From assembly GCF_024600715.1 (NCBI RefSeq), contig NZ_CP102332.1:992001-1056000 (forward strand): 64,000 nt of DNA, read 5' to 3'. The translations under genes and the position numbers were made by a program. The notes beneath the pieces are model-generated. The model was not told the DNA's origin, ran no database searches, and saw only the letters and a program-made list of their open reading frames with translations. Each line of letters starts with the position of its first letter. Position 1 is the stretch's first letter. The DNA is from Streptomyces changanensis (GTDB lineage: Bacteria > Actinomycetota > Actinomycetes > Streptomycetales > Streptomycetaceae). Below, one piece after another: positions 20,816 through 32,360 of the stretch.

Positions 20816-22045
20816 GTGAGCAGCGACCCGTGGGGCCGCGTCGACGAGACGGGCACCGTGTACGTGCGTACTGCCGACGGCGAGAAGGTCGTCGGATCGT
20901 GGCAGGCCGGTTCCCCCGAGGAGGCACTGGCCTACTTCGAGCGCAAGTACGAGGGCCTGGTTGTCGAGATCGGCCTCCTCGAGCGGCGGGTGAGGACCAC
21001 CGACCTGTCCGCGAAGGACGCGATGACCGCGATCGACCACCTGCGCACGCAGGTCGACGAGCACCACGCGGTCGGTGACCTCGCCGCGCTCGCCAAGCGG
21101 CTCGACAAGCTGGTCGAGACGGTCGAGTCGCGCCGCGAGGAGCGCAAGGTCCAGAAGGCGAAGCAGACCGACGAGGCGCGGCGCGCCAAGGAGGAGCTGG
21201 TCGCGGAGGCCGAGCAGCTCGCGCAGAGCGAGCAGTGGCGGTCCGCGGGCGAGCGGCTGCGGGCCCTCGTGGACACGTGGAAGGGTCTGCCGCGGCTGGA
21301 CCGGAAGTCCGACGACGAGCTGTGGCACCGCTTCTCGCACGCCCGGTCGGCGTTCTCGAAGCGGCGCAAGGCGCACTTCGCGGCGCTCGACGCGCAGCGC
21401 GAGGAGGCTCGTCGGACGAAGGAGCGGCTGGTCGCCGAGGCCGAGTCGTTGTCGGGCTCCACGGACTGGGGCACGACGGCCGCCCGGTACCGCGAGCTGA
21501 TGACGGAGTGGAAGGCCGCGGGCCGGGCGCAGCGCGAGCACGAGGACGACCTGTGGAACCGTTTCCGCGGCGCCCAGGACGTGTTCTTCGCGGCGCGCGG
21601 CGCGGTCTTCGCCGAGCGTGACGCCGAGCAGGGCGAGAACCTGAAGCTGAAGGAGGAGCTCGCCGCCGAGGCCGAGAAGCTGCTCCCGGTGACGGACCTG
21701 AAGGCCGCGCGGGCGGCGTTCCGCTCCGTCAACGAGCGCTGGGAGGCCATCGGTCACGTGCCGCGGGACGCCCGGCCGAAGGTCGAGGCCCGGATGCACG
21801 CGGTGGAGCGGGCGATCCAGGAGGCCGAGGAGGCCGAGTGGCGCCGGACCAACCCGGAGGCGCGCGCGCGTGCCGCGGGTCTGACGGGTCAGCTCCAGGA
21901 CGCGGTCGACAAGCTGCGCAAGCAGATCGACACGGCGCGTGCCGCGGGCAACGACGCCAAGGCCGAGAAGCTCGCGCGTGAGCTGGAGGGCCGCCAGGCG
22001 CTGCTCGACCAGGCGCTCAAGGGTCTGCAGGAGTTCGGCGGCTGA
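20816..22045 (+). CDS. DUF349-domain helical protein
   Basis: A 409-residue, almost wholly alpha-helical protein with at least three DUF349 repeats (recognisable WKGLPRLDRKSDDELWHRF, then EWKAAGRAQREHEDDLWNRF and NERWEAIGHVPRDARPKVEA units). Charged Glu/Arg/Lys heptads suggest coiled coils. No enzymatic motif is present and the molecular role is unknown. The GTG start has GGAGG 7 nt upstream. A bidirectional terminator separates it from the convergent relA. Confidence 0.9.
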   Translation: MSSDPWGRVDETGTVYVRTADGEKVVGSWQAGSPEEALAYFERKYEGLVVEIGLLERRVRTTDLSAKDAMTAIDHLRTQVDEHHAVGDLAALAKRLDKLVETVESRREERKVQKAKQTDEARRAKEELVAEAEQLAQSEQWRSAGERLRALVDTWKGLPRLDRKSDDELWHRFSHARSAFSKRRKAHFAALDAQREEARRTKERLVAEAESLSGSTDWGTTAARYRELMTEWKAAGRAQREHEDDLWNRFRGAQDVFFAARGAVFAERDAEQGENLKLKEELAAEAEKLLPVTDLKAARAAFRSVNERWEAIGHVPRDARPKVEARMHAVERAIQEAEEAEWRRTNPEARARAAGLTGQLQDAVDKLRKQIDTARAAGNDAKAEKLARELEGRQALLDQALKGLQEFGG

Positions 22046-22101
22046 ACATCCGCCCGGCCGGTGGGTCCGTGGGCCCGCCGGCCCGCGGACGCACCGCACA
22101 T

Positions 22102-22137
22102 GAGGAGGGCCTCCCCGCTGCCGGGGAGGCCCTCCTC
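22102..22137 (+). terminator. 16-bp perfect bidirectional terminator between DUF349 gene and relA
   Basis: Bases 22102-22117 pair perfectly with 22122-22137 around a 4-nt loop, 56 nt past one stop codon and 26 nt from the relA stop on the other strand. Confidence 0.88.
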
Positions 22138-22163
22138 GTCGTGTGCCGTACGCCTGCGCCGTG

Positions 22164-24665
<2,502 letters not shown>

Positions 24666-24846
24666 GGGCGCTCCTCGTGCGGGTCCGGGTGCCCCGGTGA
24701 GCCCCGGAAATCCCATGGTATCCACCCCGGGCGTCCCGCTCGCCCCGGGCGGGAGCGCGGGCCCCGCGGGACGGGCGCCCGGAGTTCCCGGATGCCCGTC
24801 AGGTGCGTTTTCGGCCGTCCGGCCGGAGCACGGCGGTCAGGGGCGC
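24666..24846. other. intergenic region upstream of relA
   Basis: This 181-bp stretch holds the relA leader. No gene is supported. It continues into the tandem duplication at 24847. Confidence 0.5.
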
Positions 24847-25010
24847 GTGAGGGTCCCCCGCGGGCGGGCGCCTCCGGGTCCCGGCCGCCCGACGTGCGGG
24901 TCAGGGCCACGCGAAGAGCGCCCCGCCCGTGAGGGTCCCCCGCGGGCGGGCGCCTCCGGGTCCCGGCCGCCCGACGTGCGGGTCAGGACCACGCGAAGAG
25001 CGCCCCGCCC
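24847..25010. repeat. 82-bp tandem duplication (two copies, one mismatch)
   Basis: Copies at 24847-24928 and 24929-25010 differ at one base. The unit includes the last nine codons of the broken secreted-protein gene (ending in GGALFAW then Ser or Pro and a stop), so the duplication copied a gene end together with the adjoining spacer. Near-identity implies a recent event or active correction. Confidence 0.9.
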
Positions 25011-25436
25011 TTGACCTTCGTCTCCTTGGCCGCGGCCGCGTTGCCCCACGGGACCGCACCGAGCCGGTCCTGCCGCACCGGCCTCGTGCGGACGGTCCGC
25101 CCCCGGGTGTCGAAGCCCTTGCCCCGGACGCGCGGACGCCCGACCCCATGTGGACCCGACAGCCGTACCCCATCTGCATCCCGGGCCTCCCGAAGTGACC
25201 GCGGCTGTCGTCGACGGTGCTCCACTTCAGCGGGAGGCTGCCGGCCTTCTTCCAGCCGGTGCGGGGCCCGGCTGCGGCGGACACTGCGCCGGGGCCGCCG
25301 CGACCCGCTCCGCCGCCACGGCCGTACCGCTCGTGCCGGCCCCGCCCGAAGCGCCCGTCGGCGCGGTCCCCGCGGTGACGGCCGTGAGCGCGGCGAGCGG
25401 GACGAGACCGGGGGCGATCCCGCGTGACGGCGTCAT
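24983..25436 (-). pseudogene. secreted protein gene broken by two apparent frameshifts
   Basis: An ATG at 25436 with a GAGGGAG ribosome site opens a signal peptide (n-region MTPSR, hydrophobic GLVPLAALTAVTAGTA). This frame stops at 25227. A protein-like reading resumes in a second frame (GWKKAGSLPLKWSTVDDS, then GRPGMQMGYG) and again in a third frame (KGFDTRGRTVRT, then RLGAVPWGNAAAAKETKVKG) ending at 24983. Both shifts go the same way. The joined product would be a secreted protein of about 150 residues with no known function. Either the gene is decayed or the sequence has indels in G/C runs. I do not recognise the family. Confidence 0.6.
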
Positions 25437-25621
25437 GCGGCTCCCTCTCCCGGCGACGCCGGTCCGCGTCCTCGCCGAGATCCGACCAGTGGTCCGCCCC
25501 CCCCGGGGGCCGCTGCGCGGGAATCCTGTCCCACACCACCCGATCGAGCGGACCCGGGGCACGCGAGGGGGGCGCCCCGGCCATCGGCCCGGACGCCCCC
25601 ACACGGCGCTGATCCCTCACG

Positions 25622-26167
25622 TCAGAGCTGGATGACCGCCTCCAGCGGGGCCCCGCGCAGCGCCGGCTCCAGGCGGGCGCGGCCACCGAGGAAGCCAAGC
25701 TCCATCAGCACCGACACGCCCGCGACCTCGGCTCCGGCGCGCCGGATGAGGTCCAGCGACGCCTCGGCCGTGCCGCCGGTGGCGAGCACGTCGTCGATGA
25801 CCAGGACGCGGTCGCCCGCGGCGAGGTCCTCGGCGTGGACCTCGATCTCGGCCGTGCCGTACTCCAGCTCGTACGCCTGCCGGAGCGTGGCCCCGGGGAG
25901 CTTGCCCGCCTTGCGGACCGGGACGAAACCGATCCCCGCGGAGACCGCGACGGGGGCGGCGAGGATGAACCCGCGCGCCTCCAGTCCGACGATCTTCGTG
26001 GCCCCGTGGCGCACGCACTGCTCGGCGAAGACGCCGGTGAGGGCGGCGAACGCCTCGGGGTCCGCGAGCAGCGGCGTGATGTCCTTGAACACGACGCCGG
26101 GCTTGGGGTGGTCGGCGACGTCCCGGATGCGGCTGAGCAGCAGCTCCCGGACGGCGGTCGTCGTCAT
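25622..26167 (-). CDS. apt: adenine phosphoribosyltransferase
   Basis: A 181-residue purine-salvage enzyme making AMP from adenine and PRPP. The start region DVADHPKPGVVFKDITPLL and the PRPP-binding motif VLVIDDVLATGGTA are diagnostic, and FVPVRKAGKLPG is the usual flexible-loop segment. The ATG overlaps the secF stop by 1 nt, so it is coupled to secDF. The secD-secF-apt-relA order is conserved in actinobacteria, though here the broken gene and a 185-bp gap separate apt from relA. Confidence 0.95.
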   Translation of the reverse strand: MTTTAVRELLLSRIRDVADHPKPGVVFKDITPLLADPEAFAALTGVFAEQCVRHGATKIVGLEARGFILAAPVAVSAGIGFVPVRKAGKLPGATLRQAYELEYGTAEIEVHAEDLAAGDRVLVIDDVLATGGTAEASLDLIRRAGAEVAGVSVLMELGFLGGRARLEPALRGAPLEAVIQL

Positions 26168-27249
26168 CAGCGCTTCTCCGTGGGACGTCCGCGGCGGCCA
26201 CGAGGACCGACGACGCCCGCGGCGGCCGCGCCCTCCGGGACCTCGGCGAGGGCCTCGCCGTCCGGCGTCTCGCCCTTGGCGGCCGCGGCGGCCCGCTTCG
26301 CGAGGACGCGCTTGCGCAGAGCGATCATCTGCGGGTCGCGCTCCTTGAGGTCCGCGACGAGCGGGGTGGCGATGAAGATGGACGAGTAGGCACCGGCCGC
26401 GAGACCGACGAACAGCGACAGCGAGATGTCGTTGAGCATGCCCGCGCCGAGGAAGCCGCCGCCGATGAAGAGCAGGCCGGCCACCGGCAGCAGCGCCACG
26501 ACGGTGGTGTTGATCGAGCGGACCAGCGTGCCGTTGAGGCTGCGGTTGGCCATCTCGCTGTAGGTGTAGCGCGTCTGCTTGGTGATGTCCTTCGAGCCCT
26601 CCTTCAGACCGTCGAAGACGACGACGGTGTCGTAGAGGGAGTAGCCGAGGATGGTCAGCAGACCGATCACCGTGCCGGGTGTGACCTCGAAGCCGACGAG
26701 CGCGTACACACCGACGGTGATCGTGAGGTCGTGGATGAGGGCGATGAGCGCGGCGAGCGCCATGCGCCACTCGAAGGCGAAGGCCAGGTAGACGACGACC
26801 AGGATCATGAAGACGCCGAGGCCGGTCCACGCCTTGTTGGCGATCTGCTCGCCCCAGCTCGGGCCCACCAGCTCGGCGGTGATCTCCTTCGCGGGGACGT
26901 CGATGCCGGCGGCGATCTCGTCCTTGAGGGCGTTGGCCTGCTTGGTGTCCAGGCCGGAGACCTGGATGCGCAGGCCGCCGGTGCCGAGCTCCTGGACGAT
27001 CGCGTCGTGCCCGGCGGTCTCCTCGGCGATCTCCTCCGCCGTGGAGGCGGAGACGGTGGTCTGCGGCGTCGTGTAGACGGCGCCGCCCTTGAACTCGATG
27101 CCCATGTTCAGGCCGCGCACCGCCAGGCCGGCGATGGCGGTGATCGTGATCAGGATCGAGACGGCGTACCAGAACTTGCGCTTGGCGACGAAGTCGTACC
27201 CGACCTCACCGCGGTAGAGACGGGCGCCGAGATTTCCGAGTCGCGACAT
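26167..27249 (-). CDS. secF: protein-export membrane protein SecF
   Basis: A 360-residue RND-type membrane protein with six predicted helices that, with SecD and YajC, uses the proton gradient to help SecYEG-SecA translocation. Visible features are the first helix (FWYAVSILITITAIAGLAV), the GIEFKGGAVY segment opening the periplasmic-type domain, and the TM4-5 motifs VGFEVTPGTVIGLLTILGYS and YDTVVVFDGLKE. The Arg/Ala-rich tail is an actinobacterial extension. It starts 1 nt after the secD stop. Confidence 0.96.
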   Translation of the reverse strand: MSRLGNLGARLYRGEVGYDFVAKRKFWYAVSILITITAIAGLAVRGLNMGIEFKGGAVYTTPQTTVSASTAEEIAEETAGHDAIVQELGTGGLRIQVSGLDTKQANALKDEIAAGIDVPAKEITAELVGPSWGEQIANKAWTGLGVFMILVVVYLAFAFEWRMALAALIALIHDLTITVGVYALVGFEVTPGTVIGLLTILGYSLYDTVVVFDGLKEGSKDITKQTRYTYSEMANRSLNGTLVRSINTTVVALLPVAGLLFIGGGFLGAGMLNDISLSLFVGLAAGAYSSIFIATPLVADLKERDPQMIALRKRVLAKRAAAAAKGETPDGEALAEVPEGAAAAGVVGPRGRRGRPTEKR

Positions 27250-27250
27250 C

Positions 27251-29044
27251 TCACGCCTCCTTCGGTTCGATCGGGGCGGGTGCGCGGCGGGTGGTGCGGC
27301 GCAGCGGCGGCTGCGCGCCCAGCCGCTTCGGGTCCAGGCCGGACCAGGGGTGCTGGCCGCCGAAGAACTTGCCGCGGGCCAGGATCGTCATCAGCGGCTT
27401 GGTGAAGAGGAACACCACCACCACGTCGAGGAGCGTGGTCAGGCCGAGCGTGAACGCGAAGCCCTGGACCTTGCCGACGGTGACGATGAAGAGCACGGCG
27501 GCGGCGAGGAAGGACACGAAGTCCGAGACGAGGATGGTGCGGCGGGCGCGCGGCCACGCGCGCTCGACGGCCGGGCGCAGCGTGCGGCCCTCGCGGATCT
27601 CGTCGCGGATGCGCTCGAAGTACACGATGAACGAGTCGGCGGTGATGCCGATCGCCACGATCGCGCCGCAGACGGCGGGCAGGTTCAGCGCGAAGCCGAT
27701 GGCCGGGCCGAGCAGCGACATGATCGTGTAGGTGAGGACGGCGGAGGCGCCCAGCGAGAGGATCGCGATCAGCGACAGGCCGCGGTAGTACGCCACCAGG
27801 TAGATGATGACGAGCGCGAGGCCGATCGCGCCGGCGATCAGGCCGGCCCGCAGCTGCTCGCCGCCGAGGGCGGCGGTGACGGTGGTGACGGACTGCTCCT
27901 CGAAGGAGAGCGGCAGCGCGCCGTACGACAGGATGTTGCCCAGGTCCTGGGCGGACTCCTGGTTGAAGCTGCCGGAGATCTCCGCCCGGCCGCCCGGGAT
28001 GGCGGCGTCGACGGACGGCGCGGAGACGACCTCGCCGTCGAGGGCGATGGCGAAGCGGTTCTGCGGCTCGGGCTGGCTGGCGAGGCGGCCGGTGATCTCG
28101 GCGAACTCCTTCGCGCCCTTGCCGTTGAACTCCAGCTGCACGATCCAGATGCCGCGCTGGGAGTCGAGCACGCCCTTCGCGTCGTCGACCTCCTTGCCGT
28201 CCACCTCGGACGGGCCGAGGAGGAACTTCTCCCACTGGCCGAGGCCGTTGCGCCCACAGGCGACGGTGGGCTCGGTCGGCTTGGCGGCCTTGCCCACGGA
28301 GGAGCGCTGCTTCGGGTCGGCGCAGTTGAGCGCGGCGAACTTCGCCTGGAGGCCGGCGTCGGTGGCCGGGTCGGCCGACGGCGAGACGGCCGGGGCGGGC
28401 AGCGTCGAGCCGCTCGGGCTCGGCGCGCCGGAGGGGCTGCCCGAGGGGCTGGGGGCCTTCTTCAGCGCGTCGGTCAGCGCGCGGCCCTGCGTGGTGGCGC
28501 TCGGCGACGGGGACGACCCGGGTGCGGTGGCCTTGTCGCCCTCGTCCGTGCCGCCCTTGCCGGACGGGGACGCCGAGGGGCTGGGGCTGCCGGACGGGCC
28601 GGTGGAGGGGGAGGGCTCCGGCGCGGCCGGTTCGCTGGCCGCGACGGCCACGACCGGGCGGAAGTACAGCTGGGCGGTGGTGCCCACCTGCTGGCGGGCC
28701 TGCTCCTCGTCGGTCCCCTTGGGGATGTTGACGATGATGTTGTCCGTGCCCTGCTTCTGGACCTCGGCCTCCTGGACGCCCAGACCGTTGACGCGGCGCT
28801 CGATGATGCCGATCGCCGTGTTCATGTTGGTCTCGTTGACGGCGTCTTCCTTGCCGGGCTCGGCCTCGGCCTTCAGCGTGATGGTCGTGCCACCCGCCAG
28901 GTCGATGCCGAGGCGCGGCGTGGTGTGACCGGACCAGAACATCCCGCCCGTGAGCGCGACCATCGCGATCAGGATGAGTGCCAGGGCACGCCCCGGCCTC
29001 CCCTGGCCCCCCGACGGCCTTCTGCCCTTCTTCGGTGCTGCCAC
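27251..29044 (-). CDS. secD: protein-export membrane protein SecD
   Basis: A 597-residue partner of SecF. One helix near residues 18-38 is followed by GIDLAGGTTITLKAE, then a large extracellular domain with a long Ser/Pro/Gly/Thr-rich insertion (about residues 145-250), typical of Streptomyces SecD, and the C-terminal five-helix block with IGITADSFIVYFERIRDEIREG cut here as IGITADSFIVYF and ERIRDEI. The GTG at 29044 was chosen because it gives the usual basic start (AAPKKGRRP) and has GGGAG about 9 nt upstream. Confidence 0.95.
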   Translation of the reverse strand: MAAPKKGRRPSGGQGRPGRALALILIAMVALTGGMFWSGHTTPRLGIDLAGGTTITLKAEAEPGKEDAVNETNMNTAIGIIERRVNGLGVQEAEVQKQGTDNIIVNIPKGTDEEQARQQVGTTAQLYFRPVVAVAASEPAAPEPSPSTGPSGSPSPSASPSGKGGTDEGDKATAPGSSPSPSATTQGRALTDALKKAPSPSGSPSGAPSPSGSTLPAPAVSPSADPATDAGLQAKFAALNCADPKQRSSVGKAAKPTEPTVACGRNGLGQWEKFLLGPSEVDGKEVDDAKGVLDSQRGIWIVQLEFNGKGAKEFAEITGRLASQPEPQNRFAIALDGEVVSAPSVDAAIPGGRAEISGSFNQESAQDLGNILSYGALPLSFEEQSVTTVTAALGGEQLRAGLIAGAIGLALVIIYLVAYYRGLSLIAILSLGASAVLTYTIMSLLGPAIGFALNLPAVCGAIVAIGITADSFIVYFERIRDEIREGRTLRPAVERAWPRARRTILVSDFVSFLAAAVLFIVTVGKVQGFAFTLGLTTLLDVVVVFLFTKPLMTILARGKFFGGQHPWSGLDPKRLGAQPPLRRTTRRAPAPIEPKEA

Positions 29045-29140
29045 CTTGTCGTTTCTCCCTGTCCAACCGTCCCGCGCCGGGTGTGCGCGGGACGGCCACG
29101 AAGTGTGTGTGGGGACCTGCCCCCGCAGATGCACGATGTG

Positions 29141-29198
29141 GTCACGCGGTCCGGGGACCGGTCGGGCGCTTCGGCGCCCTTCGGTCCCCGTGCGTGAC
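29141..29198 (-). promoter_or_regulatory. three-tier hairpin between yajC and secD (attenuator or terminator)
   Basis: Nested pairs 29141-29147/29192-29198, 29153-29159/29183-29189 and 29164-29169/29174-29179 with a 4-nt loop make a 20-bp hairpin starting at the yajC stop codon and lying about 100 nt before the secD start on the same transcript. It should reduce read-through from yajC into secD. Confidence 0.7.
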
Positions 29199-29683
29199 TA
29201 CTTCGCGTCGGCCTCGCCGTCGGCCTTGCCGTCCCTGACGTCCCCCCGCGCGGTGTCGTCCGCGTCGGCCTTCTTCGTGAGGTCCGGCTTGGCGGTGTCC
29301 TCGGTGTCACCGGAGGCGGTGGCGTCACCGGCGGGCCGGACGAGCGAGGAGGCGTCGTCCGGCACGACCGGCAGGTCGCCGTCGCCGGCGTCCGCGCCCG
29401 TGTCGCCGTGGACGATGCGGTTGTACTCGTCGTCGTCGAGGACGGCGCCGATGGCGTTCTTGGCGTAGACGGCGTGCACGCCCGGTGCGACCTCGAGGAG
29501 GACGGTGTCGTCACCGACCTCCTTGACGGTGGCGTACATCCCCCCGATCGTGCGCACGCCGGTGCCGGGCTGCATCTGGTTCCGCATTTCCGCGGCCTGC
29601 TGCTGCTTCTTCTTCGCAGAGCGGGTCATCAGGAACATGGCCCCGATGAGCACAATGAAGGGGAGGAGGGTCAGAATGTCCAC
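29198..29683 (-). CDS. yajC: preprotein translocase subunit YajC
   Basis: A 161-residue small subunit of the SecDF-YajC complex. One membrane helix (LTLLPFIVLIGAMFLMT) is followed by the basic KKKQQQAAEMRNQMQPG and the conserved GTGVRTIGGMYATVKEV core. The C-terminal 60 residues are acidic, Asp/Ala-rich and probably disordered, longer than in E. coli. The GTG at 29683 has AAGGA about 10 nt upstream. The hairpin after its stop separates it from secD. Confidence 0.93.
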   Translation of the reverse strand: MDILTLLPFIVLIGAMFLMTRSAKKKQQQAAEMRNQMQPGTGVRTIGGMYATVKEVGDDTVLLEVAPGVHAVYAKNAIGAVLDDDEYNRIVHGDTGADAGDGDLPVVPDDASSLVRPAGDATASGDTEDTAKPDLTKKADADDTARGDVRDGKADGEADAK

Positions 29684-29847
29684 GGGACGGAATTCCTTCG
29701 CACGACCGCGCTGGTGAGCGGCCTGGTCTACGGGGGTGGGTACGCCGACCTGAAAGGGCGGCATCGGCGGAGTCTAGGCGAGTCCGCATCGATGGAACAA
29801 CGCCCAGCATCGCACCGGGGTTCCTGGCGGTGCGAGTCTCCGCGCCG

Positions 29848-30918
29848 TCACGTCTCGAACAGCCCCGGCTGCCCTGTCGCCGGGCCCGCCGCCTGCGGTG
29901 GTACGAGCCCGAGGTGGGCCCACGCGGCGGGGGTCGCGACCCGGCCCCGGGGGGTGCGGGCGAGCAGTCCCTCCCGTACGAGGAAGGGCTCGGCGACCTC
30001 CTCGACGGTCTCGCGCTCCTCCCCCACGGCCACGGCGAGGGTCGACAGGCCGACGGGCCCGCCGCCGAAGAGCTTCAGCAGGGCCTCCAGCACGGCGCGG
30101 TCCAGCCGGTCCAGGCCGCGGTCGTCCACCTCGTACACGCCGAGCGCGGTCGCCGCGATCTCCCGGGTGATCACGCCGTCGGCCCTGACCTGCGCGTAGT
30201 CGCGGACGCGGCGCAGCAGGCGGTTGGCGATGCGGGGGGTGCCGCGGGAGCGGCCGGCGATCTCGGCGGCGCCCTCGGCGTCGATCTCGACGTCGAGGAG
30301 GAGGGCCGAGCGGTGGACGACGCGTTCCAGCTCGGCGGGGGTGTAGAACTCCATGTGCCCGGTGAAGCCGAAGCGGTCGCGCAGGGGCGGCGGGAGGAGT
30401 CCGGCCCGGGTCGTGGCGCCGACGAGGGTGAAGGGCGGCAGTTCGAGCGGGATGGCCGTGGCGCCCGGGCCCTTTCCGACGATCACGTCGACGCGGAAGT
30501 CCTCCATGGCCATGTACAGCATCTCCTCGGCGGGCCGGGACATGCGGTGGATCTCGTCGAGGAAGAGGACCTCCCCCTCCTGGAGGGAGGAGAGGATCGC
30601 CGCGAGGTCGCCGGCGTGCTGGATGGCCGGACCGGAGGTGATGCGGATCGGGGCGCCCATCTCCGCCGCGATGATCATGGAGAGGGTCGTCTTGCCGAGG
30701 CCGGGGGCGCCGGAGAGCAGGACGTGGTCGGCGGTGGCGCCGCGGGCACGGGCGGCCTTCAGGACGAGGTCGAGCTGCTCGCGGACCTTCTCCTGGCCGA
30801 TGAACTCGTCCAGGTCCTTGGGCCGCAGAGCCGCCTCGACGGCCTGGTCGTCGCCGTCGGCGGACGCGCCGACGAGCCGCTCGGGGGCGGTGGCGTCGGT
30901 CGTCTCGTCCCAGTTCAT
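29848..30918 (-). CDS. ruvB: Holliday-junction branch-migration helicase RuvB
   Basis: A 356-residue AAA+ motor that drives branch migration with RuvA. Walker [10 protein letters not shown], Walker [11 protein letters not shown], sensor 1 [11 protein letters not shown] and the winged-helix C-terminus ([13 protein letters not shown]) are present. The start ATG follows ruvA by 37 nt. Length is normal. Confidence 0.97.
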   Translation of the reverse strand: MNWDETTDATAPERLVGASADGDDQAVEAALRPKDLDEFIGQEKVREQLDLVLKAARARGATADHVLLSGAPGLGKTTLSMIIAAEMGAPIRITSGPAIQHAGDLAAILSSLQEGEVLFLDEIHRMSRPAEEMLYMAMEDFRVDVIVGKGPGATAIPLELPPFTLVGATTRAGLLPPPLRDRFGFTGHMEFYTPAELERVVHRSALLLDVEIDAEGAAEIAGRSRGTPRIANRLLRRVRDYAQVRADGVITREIAATALGVYEVDDRGLDRLDRAVLEALLKLFGGGPVGLSTLAVAVGEERETVEEVAEPFLVREGLLARTPRGRVATPAAWAHLGLVPPQAAGPATGQPGLFET

Positions 30919-30955
30919 GTGGTGTGCCTCGCGGTGTGGTGGTGGGGCTGCGGGG

Positions 30956-31570
30956 TCAGCGGGCCCGGTTCAGGGTCTGCAGGGCGGCCTTGAGCAGCCG
31001 GCCGACCTGCGGGTCGCCGTCGGCGGCCTCGGCCTGCGGGGTGACGGCGGTGACCGCCTCGTCGGCCTCGCGGGCGGCGTACCCGAGGCCGACGAGCGCC
31101 GCGTGGAGCTGGTCGCGCCAGCCGGACGCGCCGGTCGGGACGGCGCCGCCGGGGCGGACGGTGCCGAGGGGTTCGCCGAGCCGGTCCTTCAGCTCCAGCA
31201 GGAGCTTCTGGGCGCCCTTCTTGCCGATGCCGGGCACGGCCGTCAGCGCCTTCTCGTCGCCGGAGGCGACGGCCGCGCGCAGGGCGTCCGGGGTGTGCAC
31301 GGCGAGCATGGCCTGCGCGAGCCGGGGACCGACGCCGCTGGCGGTCTGGAGGAGCTCGAAGACCTGCCGCTCGTCGTCGTCGGCGAAGCCGTAGAGGGTG
31401 AGGGAGTCCTCCCGGACGACCAACGAGGTGTGCAGCCGGGCCTCCTGACCGATCCTCAGCTTGGAGAGGGTGTTCGGCGTGCACTGGACGGCCATGCCGA
31501 CGCCGCCGACCTCGACCACGGCGGTGGTCGGGGCGAGGGCGGCGACCGGGCCGGTCACGAAGGCGATCAT
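30956..31570 (-). CDS. ruvA: Holliday-junction binding protein RuvA
   Basis: A 204-residue tetrameric junction-binding protein. Domain I starts [12 protein letters not shown]; domain II has two helix-hairpin-helix motifs ([17 protein letters not shown] and [19 protein letters not shown]); the C-terminal domain III that contacts RuvB follows a Gly/Ala-rich linker. The ATG overlaps the ruvC stop by 4 nt. Confidence 0.96.
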   Translation of the reverse strand: MIAFVTGPVAALAPTTAVVEVGGVGMAVQCTPNTLSKLRIGQEARLHTSLVVREDSLTLYGFADDDERQVFELLQTASGVGPRLAQAMLAVHTPDALRAAVASGDEKALTAVPGIGKKGAQKLLLELKDRLGEPLGTVRPGGAVPTGASGWRDQLHAALVGLGYAAREADEAVTAVTPQAEAADGDPQVGRLLKAALQTLNRAR

Positions 31571-32100
31571 GCGGTACGGCCTTTCGACGCGAGCTGTGCG
31601 GCGACCGCCTGCTGGAGGCGGTTCTGGGCGGGGGCGCGCCAGATGTGGCAGATGGCGAGGGCGAGGGCGTCGGCGGCGTCGGCGGGCTTCGGCGGGGCGG
31701 CGAGCCGCAGGAGCCGGGTGACCATGGCGCCGACCTGCGCCTTGTCGGCGCGGCCGCTGCCGGTGACGGCGGCCTTGACCTCGCTGGGGGTGTGCAGGGC
31801 GACGGGGATGCCGCGCCGGGAGGCGCAGAGCATGGCGACGGCGCTGGCCTGGGCGGTGCCCATGACGGTACGGACGTTGTGCTGGCTGAAGACCCGCTCG
31901 ACGGCGACCAGTTCGGGCCGGTGCGCGTCGAGCCACTCCTCGATGCCGCGCTCGATGGCGACGAGCCGGTGGCCGATGTCGGCGTCGGCGGGCGTGCGGA
32001 CGACGCCGACGCCGAGCATGGTGAGGGGCCGGCCGGCGACCCCTTCGACGACGCCGACGCCGCAGCGGGTCAGGCCCGGGTCCACCCCCAGAACACGCAT
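31567..32100 (-). CDS. ruvC: Holliday-junction resolvase RuvC
   Basis: A 177-residue RNase H-fold endonuclease that cuts four-way junctions. The first catalytic Asp is in [14 protein letters not shown], the Glu in VAVERVF, and the late acidic pair in [12 protein letters not shown]. The ATG at 32100 has AGGGG about 6 nt upstream and matches homolog starts. The genes run ruvC-ruvA-ruvB, the usual actinobacterial order, downstream of the yebC-type gene but separated from it by a strong terminator. Confidence 0.96.
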   Translation of the reverse strand: MRVLGVDPGLTRCGVGVVEGVAGRPLTMLGVGVVRTPADADIGHRLVAIERGIEEWLDAHRPELVAVERVFSQHNVRTVMGTAQASAVAMLCASRRGIPVALHTPSEVKAAVTGSGRADKAQVGAMVTRLLRLAAPPKPADAADALALAICHIWRAPAQNRLQQAVAAQLASKGRTA

Positions 32101-32132
32101 GTGACCCCTCCCCTTTTGTCTGTCGTTCCTTG

Positions 32133-32170
32133 GGTCCGTCGGTCCGTCGGTCCGTCGCCGTCGGTCCGTC
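32133..32170. repeat. 8-mer repeats in the ruvC upstream region
   Basis: Three tandem copies of GGTCCGTC (32133-32156) and a fourth after a 6-base spacer. They lie 33 nt upstream of ruvC. Confidence 0.7.
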
Positions 32171-32296
32171 GACCCCGGCGGGCCCATCGTCCCGGCGGGC
32201 CCGTCGGCCCCGGCGCGGCCGTGCGAAACGGCCGGCCGGCGGCCTCGCCTGCGAGGCGATGGCCGCGGTTGGCCAGGGTAACCGCTGCCTCCGACA

Positions 32297-32339
32297 ACGC
32301 GACGGGCCGACGGGGGTGTGTCCCGTCGGCCCGTCGCGT
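32297..32339 (-). terminator. 18-bp perfect hairpin terminator after the YebC-family gene
   Basis: Bases 32297-32314 pair perfectly with 32322-32339 around a 7-nt loop, 21 nt past the stop codon at 32361. It divides the yebC-type gene from ruvCAB. Confidence 0.9.
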
Positions 32340-32360
32340 CGGGCGCCGTCGCGCCGTGGG

